NCBI GenBank assembly: GCA_021396245.1
Contig: WNYE01000123.1
Location: forward strand, 26,300 to 90,299
Length of the DNA: 64,000 bases
Source: Sporothrix humicola
Lineage: Eukaryota > Ascomycota > Sordariomycetes > Ophiostomatales > Ophiostomataceae
Reading direction: 5' to 3'
Shown here: one piece after another, positions 1-12,428 of the stretch
Layout: every line of letters begins with the position of its first letter
Numbering within the stretch: position 1 is the stretch's first letter
The notes under the pieces: generated by a model
Seen by the model: only the letters and a program-made list of their open reading frames with translations
Database searches by the model: none
What the model was told of the DNA's origin: nothing
Position numbers and translations under genes: made by a program

Positions 1-3000
1 TTGAGTGTTTTGATCACAAAAGGACGGGAGCTGGATGGACTGATATATTTTAATTTACGGCGTTTATCTGGCGCACTTGGGTGATATATTTAATATCTGA
101 TTTCATAGAGCGTGCATTTTGCATTCATACCATAATATGAAGTGAATTTAGTTGCGACTCGGTGTTGACTTTTCTTTATATCAGGCCTCGTAAGGTTGTT
201 GATATTGATTGCTGCCATGACGTCTTTTATCAATAGTATCCACAGCCTGTTGTTTGGGTTAAATTTCAAGCATTTAATATACAAAAACACATCCAGTACG
301 TACATCCGAACTCATGTTGAGGCTCAACTCAAATCGATACAGAGCATTTGATTCTGCGTCCGTAATCTTCCATACTTACCTTCACCTTGTCTGTCAGAGC
401 CCTGGCTGACTGCTGTAATTTGATTGGCTGGCCTGGTCTCAATTGGCAAGGAGCGGGCGCTGGGTCTTAGCGCCCACAGTGTTGTGCCAGCCAGTCCCGG
501 TCCTTGCCCCAAGAGCAACCCGAAACACCTACCAGAAAACCAAAACAACCCCTGGTCGTCATCTCCTCGATCGTCTTGACTTTTGAATTCCCTCTCTCTC
601 TCTCTTTGCTCCCTCCTCCTCTTCCGCCTGCGCCTCTTTGATCCATGCTGCGACAATGACTCTCAAACCACAAGCCGTGTCACAGAAAACGGGTGCCCCT
701 TCCCAGGCCCCTTTTCAAAAATCAAATCCAAATTCAAGAAGAGGTTCGTTCCTATTGCTGTGTTGTCAGTGATCGTTCCTCGCTGCATCTCGTCTTTGGC
801 ATTTTATTGGCCGCCGTTGACAGTCGCCCAGACCTTTTGGCAGCGATCTTTTCCCATTGCTGTGCCCATTCTCCGGCGTCCCCTATTTCTCTCCCTTACG
901 TGTGTTCGCTGTGTCCGTGGCCTTTTGCCTTTTTGTCAGTTGTCTTTCCTCAATCGTCATAGTGCTGAACTTGCTGAGTTCTGACTGTCGATTTTTGTCG
1001 ATTTCTGACGTTGTCTCCCACCTTCTCACATGCATGTTAGAGGGGCTTTTCCTGTCTTTCTGTTCAAAATAACGGCTGCCCTCACGGGAGTGGCCCGGCC
1101 GGAGAGGCCTTTTTGTGAGACCTGCAGCACGGGTTACGGCAAGCCCCTGGATGCGGTCCTCTTCAAAAGTGAGAGAAATTGACCCCTGCAACTCAGCCCT
1201 GCGTTTGCGTTTGCACTTGTCCAGCGCTACTGCGATACAACGATGCTCTCTCGCTGCAAGAGAAAACTTGTGCAGAAATTAGTGGACAAATTCGTCTTTT
1301 CTGTCGACAAAATTAGCTTTGAGAGAGGCATTGCATCTCACATGCCAGAGAGAGTGACAATATTGTCGTAGATGCTAGCTTCTCGTTTATTTTGGAGCTT
1401 GTATGGAATTACGTTGGACGGCATTTTCGTCTTCATTTTTGACGACGGACACCACGGACAGATAATAAGATTTGGCCGCGGCGATGAGAATATGGCCTCG
1501 TTTGAATTCACACCGAGGAACGAGGTCATGAATGACGGCGACAAAAGATGCTTGGACAGCGACAGCATCGACCTCTCTTCTTTTTCCTCTTTGCGTCTCT
1601 CCGGTCAAAAAGTCTATTCCTTTTTCGAATTCTTGTTACGCTGTTGTCCCCAAACCCCCCCAGCTCGTCCTCCCCCCCCAACTGCGACGTCGTTCTCCCT
1701 GTCTCAGTCTGGCATTCCTGACATCCTGAGGTCCTTTTCTCACAACGTGCACTTTTTTGTAGCTCTTTTCACGCTTTCGCACTTTCTGTTTCTTTTCTGG
1801 GCCTGGCTGAGCACAACAACGACAGCCCTGTAGCCCACTGAACAAGCCTCCGTCTTCCGTAATCTTGTCTATCCTCTCCCCCTCCTCTTCTTTCCCCCCC
1901 GGCCGGTCTCATTTTTACACCCATCCTTGCCCATAGTTCCCTTGCATTCCCCTGCTTGCCGTTTGCGTCCCATCACACAAAATACAAAATCCACACAACA
2001 GACAACACAGACAACACAGACACACAGAATCATACTCTGGACCAACCGACCCGAACCCAGATCCGTCATAGTACGGAGTACGGAGCTTCGTCTTCGTCTT
2101 CGTCTCCCCAGTATCGCAGTGCGTTCCTGTTGACGTTCTCCTCTGTCCTTGTTGACACTCTATGTACAAAGTCAAGCCGTGTTTCCGCCAGTACGACGTC
2201 CCGTAGCGTTTACTTTGGAAGTCACCCCCAAAGATTGTAAACTCAAAACAGGAGACTGTGAGCGAGCGTAACCCAAGAAGTGACGAGAGAAAGAGTACGA
2301 CGTAATGGCGCTTCTTTTTACACAGTAACTCTGCCCATTTTCATGTGAAGTGCTAGTGCGGTCGTGTTAGTGTTAGTGCGTTCTATGTTTGGGTGTGTTA
2401 GTGTGTCTGGTGTGTGAGTGCGTACCTGCATGCATTGATTTTTGTTTTCGACTGCCGCCCGCAACACAATTCCATTGGCAACAAAGCATTTCTTTTTCGT
2501 CGTCCGTCCTTCTTTCTTTTCTTTTCACCCTCGTCCACTCTTCGTTCTTCTGTTCTTTGGTCCTCGTTCCCTCTTTCTCTTCCTGTCTGTCCTCCTCCTG
2601 CGGCAGTTCATCCTTTTCAGAAACAAGGCTTCCCCTTCTTTTGGTTCTCCCACACTCCTACACTCCCACGCTCCTCCTTCCGTTCGTTCACACAGACCTT
2701 TCTTTCGATACACCAGGCACACACTCTTTCTTTCTTTCTTTCCTCTCGGTTTGCTCTTTCTCTCCTCCCCAGACTGGTTCACAACTCACAGACCTCGTCG
2801 CAGGTTTCTTGGTTTCTTTCGGAGGGTTTGTTGCCAGTATTCCAGATTCCATTGGGCCTCGTCACTTGTCTTTGTCCTCTGACCAAACCTTCAGTTCAAT
2901 TTGACTCTTGGCCTGTTTTGTTTCTTTTCCTTTTCTCAATTTTTGATCTTCTCACTCTCACTCTCTCACAACTGGTTCACTCGTCTATTGTTTCTTTTCT

Positions 3001-3334
3001 TTTGTCTTCTCTCCTTTCTTGTTTCCTTATTTCCCAACCTTGATACCCACAGAATAAAAGACACCTTGAGACGAGACGAGAGACCGATACTCGACGGATT
3101 ATACTAAGCGTTGTTCAACTCCATTTGACGAAGGCGAAGACGAAAACACGACGACCAGGCTGCTAGAGGCGCCTCCTACGACAAACAAATTATACGGGCA
3201 CAGTGAGGGAACAACATCGGCGTGCAGGACACCGCATGGAAGCATGAACGGCTCGCCAGGACGTTCATAGTCTCACTTCGACTCACAAACCCGCACTCAC
3301 AAAATATTCTTTTCTTTTTTTACCACACACCGCA
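1..3334. other. Gene-poor left edge and pyrimidine-rich leader region
   Basis: I see no gene I can support here. Open frames exist but have low-complexity composition and no recognisable domain. From about 2450 to 3050 the plus strand is extremely C/T-rich (runs of tctttc and ttctttt), which is typical of core promoters and 5' leaders of filamentous fungi, and it leads into the gene starting at 3335. Short CA-rich repeats (acacagacaacacaga type) lie at about 1980-2035. The left end may hold the 3' flank of a gene outside the window. Confidence 0.6.
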
Positions 3335-4975
3335 ATGGACATTTTCCGCAACGCCCGTCAGAATTTCCTGCGGCGGCAGGCCGAGGCCGAGCAGGCCGAC
3401 CTCGAACGGCAAGAAGCGAGGGAGCGGGAGCAGCCACAGCAGCAACCGGAGATGCAGCAGAGGAATACGGCACAGCCAGAGACGGCCCGCCCCTCACCCG
3501 TCAGCGCCGTCCTCCGCCGGTTTGCCGATATGCCACGGCCCACAATGCCAGCACTGCCGTTTGGACGGCCGCGGCCAACCAGCAGTCATTACAGCACGAC
3601 TGGAAGCAATGTTGGCAACAACAACAACACCACTTCAGAAAACGACGAAGTCGTCTCTCCAAAAACACCACAGTTCGGCACGCTCGGCATGCCCGCCATG
3701 CCATCGACCCGCCTGCACCTGCCGAACTTGCAACGCACATGGACGCGGGGGTCGAGCGGTCCGCCGACTCGGCCGGGAACAGCCACAGCCCCGGTTGCTG
3801 CCGACAACGTCCCACTCGCCAACATTGCCGAGCCCATGCCGGCAGTCCCTGCACAGCACGTCACCAGCCGCCACCGCAGCGGCTCCAGCCTGAGCGAGCA
3901 CTCGTTTGAGGATGGTACGGGCAGAAGTCGCCGCAGCCGCCGCCGCTTCGAGGGCGCCGACCCTGCCGAGATGCACCTCGCCAACATGGCCGACGACGGC
4001 CGGCGGCGGCGGCGGCAGAACCGAAGCGAGGGAGGGTCGGGCGATCGGAGTGGAAACCGGAGTGGAACCGGTCGGCGGCGACACGAACGGCGCTACGTCC
4101 TGGATGCCACACCACCATACCCTGGCACGTCCCCCAACAAGCCAAAACGCTTCCTGTTCTGCTTCCCCTACATCAAGTCCCGCCGCATGCGCGCCATGAT
4201 CCTGCGGGTGTTTGTGTCGGGCTCGTTCCTGGCCCTCATGCTCGGCGTCTTCTTGGCCCTGTACCTGACCAACAACATTTACAACACCGAATTTGCCGTT
4301 CTCTTGGTCCTGATCCTCCTCTCGACCGCCGTCTTTTTCGCTTTGAGTCTCATCAAACTGTGCGTCATGATCTTAAGGCCGCTCTCGCCCGCCGAGGAGG
4401 AGGCCGCCGAAGAGCGTTACCGCCGCCGCCGCCGTGGCGGTCCGCCTGGCCTGCCCGACATGTACGGCCCCGGCGGCTACGCCATCCCCCACCAGCCCAT
4501 CCGCGTGGTTCTGGCGCGCGATGAAGAGGCCGCCGGCCTCGAGAGCGTCACCACAAAGATCCAGCCGCCCGCTTATGGTCTGTGGCGGGAGAGTGTTCGC
4601 GTCGACCCGAACCGCATCTACTGGCAGCGCAATGAGGAGTCATCCGCCACATCCGGAAGCGAGTCGAGTCGCTCTCGGGATGCCAGCACGACCAACAGCA
4701 GCCGCAGCAGCCGCAGCCGGAGTGCCACGATGCGCGGCGGCGAAGCCAGCAGCGATGCCAGCAGCAGTCGCCGGACTAGTAACGACCACAACAACGATGA
4801 CGACCGTCAAAGAACACGCGGCCGTCAGAGTCCCCGTCCGCCTTCTTACATGTCCGACGATGGCGTGCAGTACGTCGTCGAGGCCCAGCCGCGTTCGATT
4901 GCGCCAACGACAGAAATCCCGCTGCCACAGCACCCGTCTGAAGCAGGACGCACAGCACCACGGCCGGCGTGGTGA
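3335..4975 (+). CDS. Two-TM hypothetical membrane protein with disordered termini
   Basis: Single-exon gene encoding 546 aa. I do not recognise a named family. Residues 1-280 are low complexity: Gln/Glu-rich near 15-45, Pro/Ser/Thr-rich, then Arg-rich stretches at about 196-205 and 222-252. Two strong hydrophobic segments follow, roughly 288-311 and 320-346, separated by a short Asn-rich loop (about 312-319), so this is probably a membrane hairpin with both tails on one side. Another basic run (RRRRR, about 360-370) and a Ser/Arg-rich tail (about 420-490) follow. The start at 3335 is the first ATG after the C/T-rich leader and after the sequence tttttaccacacaccgca. The composition (third-position GC, long uninterrupted frame) makes it a real gene. 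Function unknown; a membrane-anchored scaffold is only a guess. Confidence 0.75.
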   Translation: MDIFRNARQNFLRRQAEAEQADLERQEAREREQPQQQPEMQQRNTAQPETARPSPVSAVLRRFADMPRPTMPALPFGRPRPTSSHYSTTGSNVGNNNNTTSENDEVVSPKTPQFGTLGMPAMPSTRLHLPNLQRTWTRGSSGPPTRPGTATAPVAADNVPLANIAEPMPAVPAQHVTSRHRSGSSLSEHSFEDGTGRSRRSRRRFEGADPAEMHLANMADDGRRRRRQNRSEGGSGDRSGNRSGTGRRRHERRYVLDATPPYPGTSPNKPKRFLFCFPYIKSRRMRAMILRVFVSGSFLALMLGVFLALYLTNNIYNTEFAVLLVLILLSTAVFFALSLIKLCVMILRPLSPAEEEAAEERYRRRRRGGPPGLPDMYGPGGYAIPHQPIRVVLARDEEAAGLESVTTKIQPPAYGLWRESVRVDPNRIYWQRNEESSATSGSESSRSRDASTTNSSRSSRSRSATMRGGEASSDASSSRRTSNDHNNDDDRQRTRGRQSPRPPSYMSDDGVQYVVEAQPRSIAPTTEIPLPQHPSEAGRTAPRPAW

Positions 4976-5496
4976 GAAAGAGGAAACTTGGAGTGAAGTG
5001 TAGCGATATTAATTTGTAACAAAAAAGTAGCGATCCTTTGAGTTTTTCTTTGTCTTTTTCCTTTGTTTTTGGTAGGACCTGGGCTTGGTTGATTTGACTT
5101 ATACCTGTTTGATACAGCATGGAAGCGGTTAGCATGGCGTTTTGTTTGTGTTTTTGACGGCAGTTACATGAAAGGGACTTGAGAAAATGGTTTAACATTA
5201 CCTCTCGCTGTCCTTTGATAGGAACAATGCGCCGGCGCTGGGGAGAGCATACCACTTGGAGTATGCAAACAGAATAAAATATATCGTTTCTGTAAATCTT
5301 TTGATCCATGCGTGAGATGTGAAGATGTAATGCATACGACTTCACAAATGTGTTAACTATACCAGACGTTGTTGAATCTTTGTCTTGTGATCATTGGCGG
5401 CACCAGCCGATATCACCATAAGATGGCCACGATACTGCATAACTTCACGATATAGCACTTTGAACAATCCGTTGACTTGATAGATTCAAAGGAAAG

Positions 5497-5793
5497 ATGG
5501 CCAGCAGCTTTGCTGAGCCCTCTGCGACCCAGCACTTCGATTTTGGTTCAATCTTGTGTGACGAGTTGAAGGCGGCGGCAAAAATCCAAGCTGAACATTT
5601 TCTCGTGGGCCGTTTTCTTGCAATGAGTGAGGATTGGCAGCACAGGCCAGATGCTTTCCATATCTGCACTGATTATGCATATCTCAAAAGACGGCTCGCC
5701 AGCCGAACCCCGGATGCACTGCAACTCGCAGCGTACCAGCCAGACCAAGCGAGCCGCCCACGAGCCCACGAGCCCACAAAGGCACAAATGTAG
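5497..5793 (+). CDS. Small doubtful ORF, 98 aa
   Basis: An ATG-initiated 98-residue frame with acceptable composition in its first 75 residues (a mixed helical segment around DELKAAAKIQAEHFL) and a poor Pro/Arg/His-rich tail. No domain recognised. It lies alone in a gene-poor stretch 520 bp after the two-TM gene. It may be the first exon of a longer gene, a gene remnant, or chance. Confidence 0.22.
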   Translation: MASSFAEPSATQHFDFGSILCDELKAAAKIQAEHFLVGRFLAMSEDWQHRPDAFHICTDYAYLKRRLASRTPDALQLAAYQPDQASRPRAHEPTKAQM

Positions 5794-8700
5794 GCTTAGA
5801 TGCACCTCCCGTCTGAAGACTGGTCCGTTGACTGTTCCGTCAGTCGTCTGTCCTTTTTTGGCTGCTCGCACTTTTCTGTCTCTTGTGCCGTCTCTCTCAT
5901 TGTCCATAAACGGATATCCCGAGAGTAGACACTGATTAATGGTCTGGCCCTCCTTCTGTCTTGGGAATGTCCGTTGTTGAGTCGTCCAATCCTGATGCCT
6001 CCCATGGTCCTCCCCTCTTTTGCTTAGAAAGGCGAGGTGGACTGGCAGACCAAAAGTACTGTACAACCTTCATTGGCCGTTTCTTGTTGTTGAGAACTCT
6101 TGAAAATGCCTGTTGTCCCTGGGGAAAATTTGGCTTCAAGGGCACTTTTGCGATTTCGTATACATAACGTGCCTTTTGAGCCTGCCCTAATTTTTGTGAT
6201 TTTAGGTCGGTGCCCCTAGATTTGGGACTCACATATATGGTTTTATGCCGTTAACCGGGTGCGGCTCGGTCGGTTGCAGAATCAAATAAAGTGTCTCCTG
6301 GCAGTTGACAACTCGAGCCGGTACGTGGATATGTGGAGCAGCCAGAGACAGAGAGACATTGGCATATGGCCCAAAACAAAACGGCGACGTTCCCATTCTC
6401 CGTTCGTCCCGTGTCTGGTTCTGTATCTCGCGAGACTAGACTCGAGACTCGACCCTCAAAAAGGTGAGGAGACGGCAGGACTCGACGACAGATCGGAACT
6501 AGAACCAAGAAGAGTGAGTGGTTGTGGAGTAAAAAAAATAGGGCCCAGGCCCAGGCCCGGCCAGCCTATTGGCTCTCTTCCTGTGGCCGGACTGTCTGCT
6601 GAATGCATCGTCAAACGCAAACGCTCGTCCGGTGATGATCCTCTTTCTTCCTTTTTCTGCTTTCTGTGCACCCCAATTTTTGGAGGGGAAAAAGAGACGG
6701 CGGTGAGCAGCAAAACGTGAAAATGTGCCTAAGAGAACGGAAGCCGCATAAGTTTTGCAGCCCAATCGAGCTCAATACCGCAGCTGTTATCATTAACAAA
6801 AACTTCCCTATATCAGCCGTGGACTTATCGTTTCGTTTCGTCTCAAGATAAAATTTTGAGTGCCTGTCCTCGTAGATTTGTCGTGATGTCGTCTGGCGGT
6901 CAGCTGGGGATGTGCATATGGAATATCACCAACATCGGGGAACCCATGCCGCCCAATGTGTGGGTGGCAGACTGCAGACGGTGCTTTCGCGCTTGCAACC
7001 CAACAAACTTTTGGCTTCTTCCTTGTCAGTGCTGTCAGTGCTTCTTTTCGGCTTGTCTTTCTTTCCGTTTTCTCTCTTTTCGTCTCTCCATCTGCCGCCC
7101 TCGCACCAAAAGAGCCACAACGTTTTTTGACATGGGGGTCTGGCCGCCCACTTCCTCTTCAGGCTAGCCCCAGTGGGCTGTCCAGGTTGGAGCCAGTGAC
7201 AGACAAGACAGAGAGAGAGAGAGGAGGTTGATGAGACCCCTGGCAAATAACGCCCACGCGCTCCGACCCACTGGGATGTGTTTGCCACGCAGAACGAGTC
7301 GAGCGTATCTTTTTGCCGGTTCGTTCCATACGGCGAGACTGTGAAGACGGTCGACGAGATAAAATGTTGTGAAGGCCGCTCGTTGGCCGTCTGAAAGACC
7401 TTCTTCGGATGGTGTTGGAGCAGGGGTTTGGCTCCTCAGCAAGAGGGGAGAAGATCATGAGAGCTGAGAAACAGAGCGAGGGATCATCCCGTTATTTCTT
7501 TTCTTTTGTTTCTCCTCCCCTTGCCTCTGTCTCTCTTTGCCCTCGTCTTGTCTTCCTCCCACTGCAACTCCACGGCGCACTAGGCCAAGTCGGAGCTCAA
7601 GCTACACCGTATGCAGCGGCGAGGGGCAATGAAGGACACAAGAAACAAGAGACGAGAGATGCAGAGGGCACGAGTAGAGGTGATGAGAAGGCGGGTGCGT
7701 GCATGTTGCGTGCATGCGCTTCGGTGCATGCGCTTCGGTGCATGTCGAGACATCTTTGGTCGAAACGGACGGGGGCGCGCAGCATTTGCTCCATAAAGAA
7801 GAAGCAGCAAGATACATGCAGAAGGAAGTATCTTACATTTACAGAGCAAGAGCAAGAACAAGAAAAAGCACGGGCAGGCACAGGAGTCACTGAGATGGCA
7901 AGAGCGTGACAACTCCAGCCCAGAAGGCACACTGGACGTTCCTTCCATACATATGAGATACTGGGATCTCGTCGAGAGGTACAGACATTGGAAAGGAAGG
8001 CGCATCTCTCGGTACAAAGGTACTCGAGGCCCTCGGTTACAACTGTCGATAGTGTTGAGGGCAAGAGCATCTCAGCCTCTGGGGGCTGCTCTTTCCGCGA
8101 CTAAGAGATAGTAGCGCCAACTCGAGGCCCATAGGACACAAAAGACCCCAAAGGCCTGGACTGATCAGGCTAGGAGCTATGGGAAAGAGAGAGTGCGACG
8201 GGCGACGGACGATGGCACCCGCTCGAGAGTGACCCGCACGGTACCTTGGGCCTGTGCTGACTGCACTGCAAATATTGGTTAAGGCCGCGGTACCCGCTGG
8301 GTATCTCACTTGTCGCTCCTCCATCGCGGCTCCCACTTTTTCTCTTTCTTTCTTTCCCTCTATTTTGGTGTGATTTTTTCTCCCACGCTGGCGCCACTTT
8401 GCCTGCCCGCCCCTTCCTCGTTTTGAACGTTTCTCGTTCCGACTCTTTAGAGGGAAAGAGTCTCCCTCTGCTCCGCGGTCGCGCATGCCCGCCGCGCGCA
8501 AAAGAAAGAAAGAAGCGTCTCAGCACCTTCCCTCCGCTTGCCGCCGCCACACAAGCTAGTTAGATCGTAGTTTCCCACAGTCGTCGCCTCCTTCCCTCTT
8601 CCCCCATAGGCGCTCAGGCGGTTGCCCTCCCCACAAAGACTCGTCGAAAGACACTCGGTCGCCTCCTTCCCAATTTTTACGCATTTTTTAATACTTCTTT
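5794..8700. other. Gene-poor stretch, 2.9 kb
   Basis: No credible coding region, RNA gene or mobile element seen. Frames on both strands are short and overlap one another. A 15-bp unit centred on gcatgcgcttcggt is repeated about two and a half times at about 7705-7745. A T/C-rich tract at 8330-8420 and another at 8700-8825 mark the approach to the zinc-knuckle gene. Confidence 0.55.
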
Positions 8701-8739
8701 TTAGTGTCATTTTTATTTTTTATATCCCTTCTTCCCCTC

Positions 8740-10292
8740 CTCTTTCCCCTTTCCCCTTTCCTCTTTCTTTTTCTCCTTTCCTCTTTTCTCTTTTCTCTTT
8801 TCCCTTTTCCCTTTTCCCTTTTACAATCCACATTTCAAAACCATTTTGATCCTCACCATACATAATATCCTATTTTGGGTTGTTGTCGGTGTTGCTGTCG
8901 GAAGAAGTTGCTGAAGTCGAAGTCTTTTTTGGAAGGAATAGTTTTTTTTGCAGGGAATTTGTCTCTCAGGTACGTTTTGCGCCCTCTCCTCTCCGGCCTT
9001 TGTTTTTGTTGTTTTTGTTCTCCGTCCATCCGTCTCTTGCGACTGCGATCTCCCAAATTTCCATCGTCTCGAGATCTTGTTCGATCTTGAGGCTCTTCGG
9101 ATCCTCTTGCCATTCGCATACACCGCTTGTCGCATCGCATCGCATCTCGCCTATCGTTTTGCGGTCTTCCATCCCATCGCCGACAATCGGTCTTCTTCTC
9201 AATTTTCGCCACTTTTATCTTTCATCCAATCCAACAACCCTTCTCACGAAGCGCATTCGACAGCTTCGCGACAGTGTTAGCCATGGCACTGTTCTCGAGA
9301 ATACCGCAGTCAATTTGCGATTGTCTACACGTGCGCCCGCTTCGGCACCGACCACGTTTTTTGCAAGATTTGAGCCTCGACGAGATCGGACGATAAAGAA
9401 GCGCATCCGAAGCCACAGGTGCATCCACAAACAAAATTTCTGCACACCGCACTATCGCCGCCTTTGTTCTGTTCCTTCGACTGCATCGGCACATGCAATT
9501 TCTGTCTTTGGTCCCCCCTTCGCTGCAGGCCTTTTCCTTTTCGTCGCGCCATGTTCGCGCTTGTCTGGCCTTTTCCTGGCACAAAACGACGGCATGGATG
9601 CCAGCCAACCGGTCTGTCGGGATTTCTGACCATGCTTGGGGCCACCCCCAAAAACCAAGAAAAGAGGTGGCCGCATGTTGGCCTGCCTGGCCCTGCCGCA
9701 TTCTGCATTTTGCATTCTGCATACTGCACTCCTGCGCATCCATTTATTCTGTGCGCTTCTGCCACTAGGAGCACTCCCGCCTTTTATCTGTGTCTCTCGA
9801 ACATTTTCCTCTTCGTCCGATCTTCAACTTTCTGTTGAAACGAGGATCCCCTGGGATGCAATTCTTCCTCGCTACACATTTTCAAGACATACCCGGCCTA
9901 CTGTTTCTTGCAACGCGACAAGTGCCGTTTTTAAAGGGGAGGGCGACGGGGAATTGTTTTCCACGAGGCACGAGGCGAGCGTTGCACAAGGCCCATGCAC
10001 CCTGCAGGTCTTGAGAGTTGAGGCCTGGGTTTTGTACGACGAGATTCGCTGATCGGGACAACCTAATCTACACTACACCGTTGGTCGGGATGGTCGTCGG
10101 GAACCGCACTTTGCCGCGCTTTCACCGCATTGTGCTGCACTTTCCACTCGCGCCGTTACACACCAGAGCACACTTTTATCGCAGAGACTTTTGGACCAGA
10201 CCGGAGAACGAGAACACAAGAACACTGCTTGTCCTTGTCTTCAAACTTGTCACTAACATGTTTCCTTCGCAGACCTTTTTCAATCACTCACC
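8740..10292 (+). promoter_or_regulatory. Promoter and intron-containing 5' leader of the zinc-knuckle gene
   Basis: A C/T-only tract at about 8740-8822 (repeats of ctttt and cccttt) resembles strong fungal core promoters. Twenty bases upstream of the ATG at 10293 is a convincing 3' splice site: CACTAAC branch sequence at 10251-10257, then tttccttcgcag ending at 10272. The leader is therefore probably spliced. Candidate donors are gtacgt at 8970, which would give a 1.3 kb intron, or gtacga at 10034, which would give a 239-bp intron. The gene-sized gap without other coding sequence fits a long leader. Confidence 0.5.
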
Positions 10293-11077
10293 ATGTCGTC
10301 TCTCTCTCGTCGTGCCTGCTACAAGTGCGGCAACGTCGGCCACTACGCCGAGGTCTGCTCGTCCGCTGAGCGTCTTTGCTACAACTGTGAGTGACACCAA
10401 ACTCGAGCCTACGATACAACACCCCAAAACCATTTATCTAACCTCTTCTCTTCCCACGATCAGGCAAGCAGCCCGGCCACGAGTCCAACGGCTGCCCTCT
10501 GCCCCGTACTACGGATGCCAAGCAGTGCTACCACTGCCAGGGCCTTGGCCACGTCCAGGCTGACTGCCCTACCCTGCGCCTGACTGGTGCCTCCACCGGC
10601 GGCCGCTGCTACAACTGCGGCCAGCCCGGCCATCTGGCCCGGGCCTGCCAGGCCCCCAACACTGCCGGCCTCGGCCGCGGTGTCCCCCTGGTTCCCCGTG
10701 GCGGCTACGGCGGCTACGGCCGCGGCGGCTTTGTCTCCGGTGGCCCGCGCCCTGCTACCTGCTACAAGTGCGGCGGCCCCAACCACTTTGCCCGTGATTG
10801 CCAGGCTCAGGCCATGAAGTGCTACGCTTGCGGCAAGCTCGGCCACATCTCGCGCGACTGCACGGCCCCCAACGGCGGCCCGCTCAACACTGCCGGCAAG
10901 ACCTGCTACCAGTGCGGCGAGGCTGGCCACATCTCGCGTGACTGCCCCCAGAAGCAGCAGGCCAACGCTGGTGCCGGCGCTGCCGACATCAACGCCACTG
11001 GCGAGGCCCCGATCCCCGCCCCTGATGCCAACGTCGCTGCCCCCGCTCCCGTTGCTCCCATTGCCCCCGTCGCCTAG
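10293..11077 (+). CDS. GIS2: Seven-CCHC zinc-knuckle protein (Gis2/CNBP/Byr3-like)
   Basis: Two coding exons, 10293-10386 and 10464-11077 (intron 10387-10463, gtgagt...cag; a Cys codon is split), giving 235 aa. The product has seven zinc knuckles of the C-x2-C-x4-H-x4-C type: CYKCGNVGHYAEVC, CYNCKQPGHESNGC, CYHCQGLGHVQADC, CYNCGQPGHLARAC, CYKCGGPNHFARDC, CYACGKLGHISRDC and CYQCGEAGHISRDC. A Gly/Arg-rich (RGG-like) linker lies between knuckles 4 and 5, as in CNBP. The tail is Ala/Pro-rich. Seven knuckles match the CNBP/Gis2 family, which binds single-stranded nucleic acid and acts in mRNA translation and stress granules. Codon use is strongly C/G-ending, consistent with high expression. The split exon restores the first two knuckles, so the gene model is firm. 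Confidence 0.92.
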
Positions 11078-12428
11078 GCGGCGATCAACGACAGGGCAGA
11101 AACGTTGACGGCAAGCGAACTTCTTGGCGAGGATTCTCCAATGTTCGACTACTAAGTTGCTTTGCCGGCTGTCGTCGAGATTGGCGGCCTTCGAGCTCCG
11201 TCTCTATTCGGTAGTTAGACGACGCTTCTGTTCTCATTTTGCACTTTTGTTCTTTTCCACATGTTTCTCTCCGCCCAATACCTTGTTACTTTGCTTGTTT
11301 TTTTCCTGGTCGTATTTTGTCGGGACTCTCCTCTTTGCATCCTTTTTCATCTTTTTCATATTTTATCCCCTTACTTGCGGGTTTTCAACGGCGTCCGAAC
11401 GGTTTTTTTTTCGTCTTCTTTCTCTGCCTTTTTTTCCCACTCTCGAAACGACCTTTTTGAAAACGACACACTGATACACGACACACGAAAACTTTTTTTT
11501 ATTTTTCTTGGCCCACTTCCAAAATTGGGGGAACAGAAAATGAAGGAGACGGAAGAACGAGTGGTGGTGGTGTGTAGTTGAGGGGAGGAATAAGAAAACT
11601 CACCAGAGTGGAGGACGAATAGAGAGAAGACGGAAGAGAGAGAGAGAGAAGAGAGATGAAAAGGAGCGAACGTACCCCTTTTTTATTTCAAAAAAGGGGA
11701 TGAAGACTGTTGACGTTTGTCTTTTGGAAGAAGCAAACAGAAGCCCTGGCGGAAGAAGATTAACAACCAAAAAAACATGCAACTTTTTTTGCGCTTAAAG
11801 AAGAAGATGTTGAGAAGTGATGAGTAGAGTGACGAGAAGTGAAGATGAAAGTAAGACGAGGAGTGCAGGTGGAAGAAGCTTGAAGATGGAATGGAAAAGA
11901 AGATAGGAGGAAACGAAAGGAGGCCGTGGTACTCACCATTGTTAACGAACTCGTCCATTCTGCATCTACTAATATACCCCCAACATGTCTTTTTGTTTTT
12001 CGCCTTTCATCTGGAGTCGCTGAAAAAGAGATTGGAAACTGGAAAGTTGACCCGGTATACTTTGAATAGTAATGATAATCATATTCCGTTTGAATTTTGT
12101 AATCCGTTGATAGAGTGTGAAGCCTGCTGTGAGTAGAAACAAAAGAAATGCATGCAAAACAATGTAAACAAAGCAAAAGGGGGGGTTGCGTAATGAATAT
12201 GTTCATTATGGTATTCAAACAGGATACATATCCATGTATATCCAACATAAGTTGGAAGAAAAAAGGAGAGAAATAAAACAAGGAGAAAAAAGAAGAAAAG
12301 AAAACAAGAGAAAACAAAGAAAAAGAAAACAAAAGGGAGGTCAACAAGGCTTTGATTTTCACACACCGTAGAAAAGCCCTTTTGAAAAGAGAAAAGAAAG
12401 AAAGAGAGGAAAAGTCGAAACCTTCCAT
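11078..12428. other. Convergent 3' flanks, low-complexity
   Basis: 3' flank of the zinc-knuckle gene followed by the 3' flank of the minus-strand GH16 gene. T-rich at 11220-11520 and purine-rich at about 11600-11890 and 12240-12420 (long GA/AA tracts such as gaaaagagaaaagaaagaaa). Apparent frames of up to 222 codons are Ser/Phe or Lys/Arg low-complexity artefacts of these tracts. No gene supported. Confidence 0.6.

Noticed and set aside
1372..1833. 153-codon frame on the plus strand
   Set aside because: Overlapped by other frames on both strands, with a tail translated from C- and T-rich low complexity. No conserved motif.
2389..3043. Overlapping frames of 171-209 codons in the leader of the first gene
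   Set aside because: They consist of Ser/Phe/Leu/Pro runs created by the C/T-rich tract, overlap in several frames, and have no domain.
11760..12428. 222-codon minus-strand frame downstream of the GH16 gene
   Set aside because: Ser/Phe-rich translation of purine tracts in the 3' flank. It overlaps other frames and has no domain.
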